From: Nitrosomonas aestuarii
Lineage (GTDB): Bacteria; Pseudomonadota; Gammaproteobacteria; Burkholderiales; Nitrosomonadaceae
Direction: 5' to 3'
Length of the DNA: 64,000 nt
Assembly (NCBI RefSeq): GCF_003046585.1
Contig: NZ_QAAE01000001.1
Span: 279,324-343,323, forward strand
This document shows, piece by piece, positions 57,156 to 64,000 of the stretch. The position numbers and the translations under genes are program-made. Each line of letters begins with the position of its first letter. Within the stretch, counting starts at the first letter, position 1. Under the pieces are notes generated by a model that saw only the letters and a program-made list of their open reading frames with translations, made no database searches and had not been told where the DNA came from.

Positions 57156-58454
57156 ATGAGTTCCCTTGTGATCAAACCAATCCAATACATAATTTTTTTT
57201 ATTTGCCTTTTTTTTATGACCGGGAGTTTTGCTCAAACCGGTAAATCAGAAGGCACACTGGAACAATACAAAGAATTACTTGTTGAACAGGAAAGGAAAT
57301 TTGAACAACAACGTCAACTCCTCAATGAACAGGGTAAAGAGCTTGAACGTTTAAGAGAACGTCTGGATGCGTTGTCTCAACAAACGGCGAACATATCAGA
57401 AAAAGTAAGTCCTCCGAAAGAAAGTTTGCCGACTCAGGCAACTGCCTCGACCCCACAGGCAAAAGAAGAAGAAAAAAAACCATCTGATCAGCCACCCACC
57501 GGACCAGTCGGTCAAGCCCCGCCGCAGACAACCGACCCAGAAAGACCGCCTGAAATGCCAAGATTATCTGAAACGGTTGGCGGCGTATTAACAAAAAAAG
57601 GAAATATCGTTGTTGAGCCTTCTCTGGCTTATGCATTTTCAGACAACAATCGGGTCTTTCTGGACGCTTTTACATTTCTGCCGGCAATCGTCATTGGTTT
57701 GACCGATATTCGTGAAGTCAAGCGCCACAGCCTTTTTGCCAGCCTTGGGCTACGCTATGGCGTGACAAATCGCTTCGAGGTGGAGGCCAGAGTACCTTAC
57801 GTTTATCGTGCAGATATACAACGGTCTCGGCCTGTCAGCATTGGTGCCAGTATTAATGAAACTTTTAACGCGGATGGAAATAACATCGGTGATATCGAGC
57901 TGGCCGCACGTTATCAGCTCACCACTGGCTCAAATGGCTGGCCTATTCTGGTCGGTAATTTAATTACAACGCTACCCACCGGAAAAAGCCCGTTTGACAT
58001 TGAATTCGTTGAATCACAAGAGGTCCCTGGCGCCATGTTTCCGACAGAAGCCCCTACTGGTATCGGGTTTTTTACTTTTCAGCCCAGTGTAACTGCGCTT
58101 TATCCAACTGACCCAGCGGTGTTTTTTAGCAATATCAATTATACCTATACCATGAGTACCAATGAGAATGCAGGTAAAATCAACCCAGGCGATGCTGTTG
58201 GCTTAACTTTTGGAATGGGGTTTGCAGTCAATAACCGGTCGTCATTTAACCTGGGATATTCACACCGGCATTTTTTCAATACTTACGTCAGCGGAGATAA
58301 AATTGGGGGTAGTGCGCTGGATATCGGACAATTATTATTGGGTTATTCATTTAAATACTCCAAACGAACGAATTACAATTTGTCGGTAGGTGTGGGAACA
58401 ACTAATAATGCGCAGGATATTAACCTGAACTTTAGAGTACCAATGACGTTTTGA
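57156..58454 (+). CDS. Outer-membrane transporter with coiled-coil N-terminus (FapF-like)
   Basis: 432 residues. Signal peptide (about 1-27, ends SFAQ); a charged helical/coiled-coil part (about 32-85, Glu/Gln/Arg heptads); a Pro-rich linker (about 90-145); and a beta-barrel domain (about 150-432) ending in phenylalanine (NLNFRVPMTF), the outer-membrane insertion signal. This matches FapF, the trimeric pore of the Fap system, whose N-terminal coiled coil gates the channel. It belongs to the broad phenol-degradation-type porin fold, so function rests on context: a C39 peptidase and two repeat proteins upstream. No ribosome site. Confidence 0.8.
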   Translation: MSSLVIKPIQYIIFFICLFFMTGSFAQTGKSEGTLEQYKELLVEQERKFEQQRQLLNEQGKELERLRERLDALSQQTANISEKVSPPKESLPTQATASTPQAKEEEKKPSDQPPTGPVGQAPPQTTDPERPPEMPRLSETVGGVLTKKGNIVVEPSLAYAFSDNNRVFLDAFTFLPAIVIGLTDIREVKRHSLFASLGLRYGVTNRFEVEARVPYVYRADIQRSRPVSIGASINETFNADGNNIGDIELAARYQLTTGSNGWPILVGNLITTLPTGKSPFDIEFVESQEVPGAMFPTEAPTGIGFFTFQPSVTALYPTDPAVFFSNINYTYTMSTNENAGKINPGDAVGLTFGMGFAVNNRSSFNLGYSHRHFFNTYVSGDKIGGSALDIGQLLLGYSFKYSKRTNYNLSVGVGTTNNAQDINLNFRVPMTF

Positions 58455-58699
58455 TTATTTTTTATTACCGGCTTCTTTCATGTCTGCTTTCTCAATTTAG
58501 AGCTTACTCGTAAAGTATAACCAATCAATTATATGTGTTAATGCCACAGCATTGGTAAATTGTAATGGCAAGTCAATGATATATGCTAATAACCGTGCGT
58601 CATGATTTGTATATGGGTAACTCGGATTTTGTTCGCTCCTCAACATGTATCTTTTTAGTTGGCAGTTTTCTTCTTGGTAATTCCCCCATTATTAACCGA

Positions 58700-59200
58700 A
58701 GTTAAAAGTAGGGGTTAATGAGCCAATAGAGCAAGCTGTTGTTTCGGTGTTATTCCTCCAATGGCGGTGTTAGGCCGTTCATGATTATAGGTCCACAGCC
58801 ATTTTGTTGCACAGCCCTGAACCTCGTTGATTGATTCAAAGCAGTGATAGTTTAACCAGTCATAGCGTACGGTTTTGCTGTAACGTTCAATATAAGCATT
58901 TTGCTGGGGATTGCCCGGTTGAATGAATGCCAGTTGTGTACCTTTCTTTTCCGCCCACGCGACTAATGCACCACTGATGTATTCGGGGCGGTTGTCACAG
59001 CGAAGCCGGTCACAGGCTTGCCACGCCATTCGATCAGACGGTCCAGTGTGCGTATGAAGCGCTCCGCAGGTAAGGAAAAATCCACCTCAATACCCAATCC
59101 TTCACGGTTACAGTCGTCCAGTATATTCAGTAGCCGAAAGCTTCGGCTATCCTCCAGCTGGTCATGCATGAAGTCCACTGATAATTCCCTTGATATTTGG
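58700..59200 (-). pseudogene. IS3-family transposase fragment
   Basis: Two overlapping frames give the C-terminal half of an IS3-type OrfB. The upstream piece has ELSVDFMHDQLEDSRSFRLL and DCNREGLGIEVDF. A frameshift at about 59015 leads to LRCDNRPEYIS and NPQQNAYIERYSKTVRYDW (the D and E of the DDE core). The 5' half is missing and sequence beyond 59200 is unrelated, so the element was truncated. Confidence 0.87.
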
Positions 59201-59746
59201 AATTCTGCCACAGAACATTAAATTGGAATGCGCATAATTTTCCGGGAAACCGATAATATCAAAGGTTTTTAACGAGAATTTAACATTGGTTATGTTATAA
59301 AAATGGAGACAACTACAGCCTGGTAACGTAAAAATCAGTTTTTTAATATTTTCGATAGAACCATATTTCACATCTGACATGAATTAACTATAAGAGATTG
59401 ATACTATGAAATATTATTATTTTGTTGCAGTCATTTTAGTATGGTTTTAGTTGCATATGATGAGCAAGGTCAGATCAGTATCTGTCAAGCCAAATATTCG
59501 GGAGGACTGTGATAGCAATAATCGAGAAAAGAGATCAATTCTGACTTAAGTAATTTTGAATGCTCTGTTACAAAAAATTGTAACGGTTGAAGCCAGCACT
59601 TTGATAAATGCAATTATGAAATTTAAACATTGAATTGTTTTTCAATAAGACAAACTGTGAGTCTGTTTTGGTATTGCCATTGCAAAACGATCGAATTTGC
59701 AGGCCTCTATGCATAATTATTTTCTAATCATTCTTTGGGAGAAACT
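59200..59746. other. Intergenic region upstream of the PII-like gene
   Basis: About 550 bases with no convincing gene. A minus-strand frame (59162-59380, 72 codons) lacks a ribosome site and runs into the IS fragment. GTTACAA/TTGTAAC (59567-59584, four-base spacer) is a small palindrome that could be a binding site. The PII-like promoter should lie here. Confidence 0.5.
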
Positions 59747-60064
59747 ATGAATAATACTGTAGAAATAAAAAGATTCGAGATAGTCATAAGAAAAGATAAA
59801 CTCTCTAAAATAGTTAGTTTGCTATCGAAAACTGAGGTACGTGGCTATACCGTTATTAAACAGGCTGGCGGTTTAGGATCCAGTGGCGCCGTAGATCCTG
59901 GTGATGTGATCCTTAATGAAGAAAATGTTATTGTTATTCTTGCCTGTCAAGAAGAGAAAGCACAAAAATTGCTAACTGAAATACAACCAATAATGAAAGA
60001 CTTGGGCGGTATGTGTTTGATTTCTGATTGTCTCTGGCTAGGAAGTCCGACAGGTTCTTTTTAG
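59747..60064 (+). CDS. PII-like signalling protein
   Basis: 105 residues from the ATG at 59747 (GGGAGA upstream). The ferredoxin-like fold of PII proteins is suggested by FEIVIRKDKLSKIVSLLSK and VIVILACQEEKAQKLLTEIQ. The T-loop is short and lacks the uridylylated tyrosine region of GlnB/GlnK. The C-terminus GGMCLISDCLWL carries a cysteine pair. This fits PII-like proteins that bind nucleotides and control transporters. No amt or glnA gene is adjacent, so the target is unknown. Confidence 0.82.
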   Translation: MNNTVEIKRFEIVIRKDKLSKIVSLLSKTEVRGYTVIKQAGGLGSSGAVDPGDVILNEENVIVILACQEEKAQKLLTEIQPIMKDLGGMCLISDCLWLGSPTGSF

Positions 60065-60525
60065 TTTCGGATCTTCGAATAAGCTGTAACTAATAGTCTG
60101 CGATACGTGTCAATTTATATTAATAAGTTCCACGTGTCGCAACTTTAGTGGTGGGCAGTGATAATTTTAGAGAGTCGGTTCATTCTGAATTATCTGCTGA
60201 CGCGGAAATGCCGGAAATGACTGGTCAACCATTAAACGACATTGTAGAACAGTTTGGGTTAAGTCACTATGGCAGCGAGTCAGGTTAAGTTGCAAAATTT
60301 GAACTGTGAATTAACGAAAACGCACATTTGGCAGCGTCAATGTGTAAGGTAGAAGATTTAATAATCAATAGTTTTGACCTCCTTTAAGGACTCTGACTGC
60401 AGAACAAAATATTAGTTAATTTTTGATTAAATATTTCAAGAGATGAATTTGCCTAATATATAATATGCAAATCACTTGCTAAGTTTTGCTCTTTGTTTGT
60501 GCAATATAGTCATGGAGGTTCAATT
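60065..60525. other. Intergenic region with transposase debris
   Basis: 460 bases containing only the remnant at 60133-60381. The promoter of the large secreted protein should lie in 60390-60510. Confidence 0.5.
60133..60381 (+). pseudogene. C-terminal remnant of a REP-associated (Y1) transposase-like gene
   Basis: One frame interrupted by two stop codons reads VGSDNFRESV, then QPLNDIVEQFGLSHYGSES and ENAHLAASMCKVEDLI. The DnaA-like helix (IVEQFGLSHYGS) is typical of the C-terminal end of TnpA-REP proteins. Everything upstream is gone. Confidence 0.7.
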
Positions 60526-63339
60526 ATGAGATACTCATTACATAGTGTACTGTGTATTGTCATTATGATGTCTGTGAACGCGATGCAGGATGCGGTCCGC
60601 ATCGTCTACGCACAAACTGTTAGCGTGGGCAAAGACGTAAATATCAGCGAGTCCGCACAAGACGATAATATTGATCAGGCAAGTGAGGTCATTATCGAAG
60701 TCAATCCGTTGAATCCGAAGCATCTTGTAGTGAAAGCAAATACGGAACACTTCCTCTATTCATCCCTTGATGGAGGATATAGCTGGCGAAGTGTTGATGT
60801 ACAAATTCCCAGTCAAGTGACAGGTTTTTTAACAGACCCATCGCTGGCCTTCGATGATGAAGGCACGCTGTATGCTGCCATGGGTAGCACGAGTTCAAAA
60901 CAGGTAGCCGTGTGCCGCTTTGAAAATGGTGCATTTGAACATGATCCAGTTCCCTCTACCTGCTCAGTGACGCCAGCCGCCGACAAGTGGCATATCGGTG
61001 CTGGACCCGCACCAGGGGATCCCATGACCCAAAATGTATATATGGCGTATGCAGCAGAAGGTGGTTTTTTGCTTACCAGACCGATACATGTGAGCTATTC
61101 ATATGATCGCGGCGAAACATTCCAGCAGTCAAACCAAAAACTAGGGGACGGGCAGTTCCCACGCCCTGTTGTTGCCGCAAATGGCGATGTCTATGTGGCA
61201 TGGATGAGTAGTGATGGAATCCGTGTCGCTCGGTCGACGGATGGCGGACAAAATTTCGGCCCAGAGCTCGCTGCCGACCCAAATGCCACATATTTTATCG
61301 CTAGTGTTCCAGCACAACCCGAGCGAAACATTTATACCGGCCCAGTCATCGATGTCGATCGCAGTGGCGGGCCCTATAGTGGTTCAATTTATGTAGTTTA
61401 CGTCGTTAAAGGTCCTCTCGGTACGTACGACTACGATATCTTCCTGGTACGATCCGGTGACAACGGACAGACCTGGACGCCGCCCATCCGTCTCAATGAC
61501 GACAACGTTGGTGCAACGCAGTTCCTGCCCTGGCTGGATGTTGACCAGAAGACCGGCACTGTAAGTGTTGTATGGTACGACACCCGCGGCGACCAGCCCG
61601 ACAATGTTAAAGTAAGGACATATCTGACTACCAGTGTGGATGGCGGACGGACATTCAGTCCTAACATCGCGATTGCAGATGCAGAATCCGACGAATCCAA
61701 CCACGGCACCCACCTGACGAGCAAATCCGATTACGCTGAATACATCGGTGTCGCGGTCGATGGCTGTGTCGCGCACGTCGTATGGTCGGATAATCATATG
61801 ACGCGTGCCCGCGCTGATGGTTTTTTCAGTCGAAACCCGGTACACAACGAAACCATGACACTGAACGGTGTTGTGTGGACATTCGTCAACCAAAAGAACG
61901 CGCCAAATCAAACTGAGATTGGTGTGAACCAGGATAAACGCTTAGCGATAAGCGAGACATTGGCAAATTTAGTGCAGGATTTGCGTGCATCGACAAACCC
62001 AGATATTAACGAGGCAGACTATACCTTCAATAGTGGTAATGTTCTGAGCATTCAGGCAAAGGTCGCGGGACCAGCCGGCGGAAACTTTACCTTGGATGCT
62101 TCAGGAAATTACAGCAATTTCAAGAACGCAGACCGGATCATTCCCAGGCTTATCACGAGTCTCAACCTGAAAACGGACCAGGTTCCAGTTCCCTGCACAC
62201 CCGGTGACCAGGTACTGGTCATTAACAGGCTTGGTTTTCCGCTCGGCGCTGGCAGTATTCTGCGATATGACGGAAGGTCTGGTGTTTTCATCGACGAGTT
62301 TATCCCGAACTGCTCAAGCGTGGATCCGTTGGGGCAGTGCGATTCAATTCCAGGAGCTGCCGAGAATCCAGTTGATATGACGTATGGACCTGATCAGAAA
62401 CTTTATGTTGCAGACGCTCCGATTGGATCGTTCGGGTTCGCTCCGACTGGCATTGCGGTGAAAAGATATAACGGAACTACAGGAAAATATAACGACTTCA
62501 ATGATCCTGATCCTAATGCTGCCTTTGTCAATTACGGCGAGGGAGGCCTTGAGAGTATTGGCGGATTAGTTTTCGGGCCTGACAGTAACCTTTATGTCAG
62601 TGATGATCTGACGGGTGGGATTTTGCGCTATCATGGGCAAACTGGCGCCTTCATAGATACATTTGTTTCTGAGAATACACTGCGCTCACCAGGAAAGACC
62701 TTGTTTGGCCCGGATGGCAATCTCTACGTAGTCAACTGTGGTGGCACCGAGGTCTCGCGGTTCCAGGGACCGTTCAATATCAATCCGGGTGCAGATATGG
62801 GCGTCTTTGTTGCCGCTAGTGCAGAGATCTACAATAGCGTATTCGGCCCAGATGGACAGTTCTATGTTTCAGTGGGCAATTCGAATACCTACGCTGTGCA
62901 TCGTTATCAGGGTCCGTTCGATATAAATCCTGGCCAATTCGTGGATGCCACTGAACTGCCTGATGGAGCAGTGTTTTCGTGTACGGGAGGACTGGCATTT
63001 GGCCCGGATGGCTTTCTGCATATAAGTCGGAGTGACGCATTCAGTGGGATACTCCGACTGGATCCAGAAACGAACACTATTATTGGCAGACATTCCGCTA
63101 TCCCGGCTCCGGGCAAGTTTGTCTACTCATCTGTGCCGGAAGTTCGAGAGCTGCCAGGGGATTTCGATCGAGATGGTTGCGTTGATCGAGTTGGGGATAT
63201 GTCGATCCTCCTGAATGCCATTCGCGCAGCATCGACAGACGATCGGTTCGATCTCAACGGAGATGGTATTGTCAACATTGCCGATGCGCGCAAGCTTACT
63301 TTGTTGTTCTCCGAGCCAAGGGGGGCGGTCTGTCCTTGA
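60526..63339 (+). CDS. Large secreted propeller protein with dockerin-like C-terminus
   Basis: 937 residues. Signal peptide (about 1-31, ends VYAQ). About 40-430 holds at least five Asp-box (BNR) motifs (SLDGGYSWRS, SYDRGETFQQ, STDGGQNFGP, SGDNGQTWTP, SVDGGRTFSP), as in sialidase-type beta-propellers. About 560-860 has repeated FGPDG-LYV units (at least five), like NHL/SMP-30 propellers. The end (about 880-937) has two calcium-loop motifs, DFDRDGCVDR and DLNGDGIVNIADARK, the dockerin type I pattern. Sialidase active-site residues were not identified, so enzyme function is open. GGAGG precedes the ATG. It has no operon partner. Confidence 0.85.
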   Translation: MRYSLHSVLCIVIMMSVNAMQDAVRIVYAQTVSVGKDVNISESAQDDNIDQASEVIIEVNPLNPKHLVVKANTEHFLYSSLDGGYSWRSVDVQIPSQVTGFLTDPSLAFDDEGTLYAAMGSTSSKQVAVCRFENGAFEHDPVPSTCSVTPAADKWHIGAGPAPGDPMTQNVYMAYAAEGGFLLTRPIHVSYSYDRGETFQQSNQKLGDGQFPRPVVAANGDVYVAWMSSDGIRVARSTDGGQNFGPELAADPNATYFIASVPAQPERNIYTGPVIDVDRSGGPYSGSIYVVYVVKGPLGTYDYDIFLVRSGDNGQTWTPPIRLNDDNVGATQFLPWLDVDQKTGTVSVVWYDTRGDQPDNVKVRTYLTTSVDGGRTFSPNIAIADAESDESNHGTHLTSKSDYAEYIGVAVDGCVAHVVWSDNHMTRARADGFFSRNPVHNETMTLNGVVWTFVNQKNAPNQTEIGVNQDKRLAISETLANLVQDLRASTNPDINEADYTFNSGNVLSIQAKVAGPAGGNFTLDASGNYSNFKNADRIIPRLITSLNLKTDQVPVPCTPGDQVLVINRLGFPLGAGSILRYDGRSGVFIDEFIPNCSSVDPLGQCDSIPGAAENPVDMTYGPDQKLYVADAPIGSFGFAPTGIAVKRYNGTTGKYNDFNDPDPNAAFVNYGEGGLESIGGLVFGPDSNLYVSDDLTGGILRYHGQTGAFIDTFVSENTLRSPGKTLFGPDGNLYVVNCGGTEVSRFQGPFNINPGADMGVFVAASAEIYNSVFGPDGQFYVSVGNSNTYAVHRYQGPFDINPGQFVDATELPDGAVFSCTGGLAFGPDGFLHISRSDAFSGILRLDPETNTIIGRHSAIPAPGKFVYSSVPEVRELPGDFDRDGCVDRVGDMSILLNAIRAASTDDRFDLNGDGIVNIADARKLTLLFSEPRGAVCP

Positions 63340-63639
63340 GGATCGAGATAAGTTGTATTGGTGAAACACAGTTGTAAACACGGATAAGGGGTGCTGATTC
63401 AGACTTAATCTGTTATTTGACTTGAAAAAGTGAGAGTTGCCGGTTTTGATAGAAGTGTAATATTTTATTACAACCATAAGGAAGTAACCCTCATGACTCA
63501 TTGTTAACACCAAGCGACTTTGTCGTATCTTAATTACCAGGCGATTCTGTCGTAATCGCTAATTACCAAGGGAAACTGTCGGTCTCTTTTTTACATGTTT
63601 GTTAGTGTTCTTTTTTTGAATACTGGAGGCATGTTGAGG
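63340..63639. other. Intergenic, left end of an insertion sequence
   Basis: No gene. From about 63505 the sequence carries three copies of a 17-base unit and is probably the left terminal region of the IS that encodes the transposase starting at 63640. The element's exact outer boundary cannot be set from one end. Confidence 0.6.
63509..63581. repeat. Three imperfect 17-bp repeats at the IS left end
   Basis: ACCAAGCGACTTTGTCG (63509-63525), ACCAGGCGATTCTGTCG (63536-63552) and ACCAAGGGAAACTGTCG (63565-63581), starts 27 and 29 bases apart. They look like an array of transposase-binding sites. Confidence 0.85.
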
Positions 63640-64000
63640 ATGATTGTGATGGATTCTAAAGCTCAACTCACCGTTGATATAATTGCTAAAATTGTTGAAG
63701 GCAGAATAACAATTGCTAATGGTGCCAAATTACTCAGTAAGTGTCGACGCACCATTGAACGCTATGTGACGCGATATCAGCAAGTCGGTATTCAGTTTGT
63801 CGTGCATGGTAACAGTGGCAAGTTACCGTCAAATAAAACGCCAACGTCGATTAAAAAAACGGTGCAAGCCTTAATTAAAGACAAGTATTTTGATTTGAAT
63901 TTGCAGCACCTTGCTGAAAAGCTTGAGACCGATGAACACATTGTGGTGAAACGAGAAACGCTGAGAGGCTGGGCGCATGATATCCATCATGTAAAGCGAG
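63640..64000 (+). CDS. Transposase, N-terminal part, runs off the window
   Basis: The frame is open to the window edge (at least 120 residues). It begins with a helix-turn-helix (GRITIANGAKLLSKCRRTIERYV) of the kind that reads terminal repeats, as in ISNCY-type or related transposases, followed by IKKTVQALIKDKYFDLNLQHLAEKL. The catalytic domain would be beyond the edge. ATGs at 63640 and 63649 both lie after GGAGG (63625-63629); 63640 is preferred. Intact as far as seen. Confidence 0.8.
   Translation, partial: MIVMDSKAQLTVDIIAKIVEGRITIANGAKLLSKCRRTIERYVTRYQQVGIQFVVHGNSGKLPSNKTPTSIKKTVQALIKDKYFDLNLQHLAEKLETDEHIVVKRETLRGWAHDIHHVKR

Noticed and set aside
59162..59380. 72-codon minus-strand frame beside the IS3 fragment
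   Set aside because: No ribosome site; it runs across the IS edge and resembles nothing known.

Overview
The window looks like a chromosomal piece of a betaproteobacterium, most likely of the Nitrosomonadales (Nitrosomonas-like). Pointers are an ECF sigma factor followed by a DUF3619 protein, a DUF1841 gene, EarP next to an arginine-type EF-P, a PEP-CTERM protein, an RnfB-like ferredoxin protein beside nth, and many decayed insertion sequences in a moderately AT-rich background. This placement is inferred from gene content; no rRNA or tRNA gene was seen.

Layout. Bases 262-14185 (minus strand) hold a complete 13-gene complex I operon, nuoA-B-CD-E-F-G-H-I-J-K-L-M-N, in E. coli order with fused nuoCD. 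An IS3-family wreck follows (about 14440-15180). Next come housekeeping genes (rnfB, nth, DUF1841, ECF sigma/DUF3619) and a three-gene minus-strand cassette: a Ddl-like ATP-grasp enzyme, a GNAT and a DapF-like epimerase that lacks a key arginine. Bases 22600-28105 carry a phosphoesterase, a GNAT, a DCC thiol protein, a hemerythrin-diguanylate cyclase and CorA. Bases 28398-32398 are a decayed tandem duplication of a divergent pair (FmdE-like gene and DUF422 carotenoid-type gene), with a vWA PEP-CTERM gene between the two copies.

Bases 32517-36250 hold small or poorly known genes, among them a gene pair joined across an A8 tract by a -1 frameshift. Then follow fumC, nrdB and nrdA (with a NrdR box upstream), a giant LplT-acyltransferase-acyl-ACP synthetase fusion, a membrane CTP-kinase-like gene, and earP-efp.

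The most interesting region is 49969-58454. A PAS histidine kinase and a LuxR-type response regulator precede six exported proteins: two paralogous Asn/Ser/Asp repeat proteins, a small secreted protein, a C39 peptidase, another small secreted protein, and a coiled-coil plus beta-barrel outer-membrane protein. Order and domains match the Fap functional amyloid system of Pseudomonas, but the predicted fibre subunits are built of SNNSDN hexapeptides encoded by an 18-bp minisatellite. I read this as a divergent Fap-like amyloid export operon. The right end has more IS wrecks, a PII-like gene, a 937-residue secreted propeller protein with a dockerin-like C-terminus, and the left end of another insertion sequence that runs off the window.
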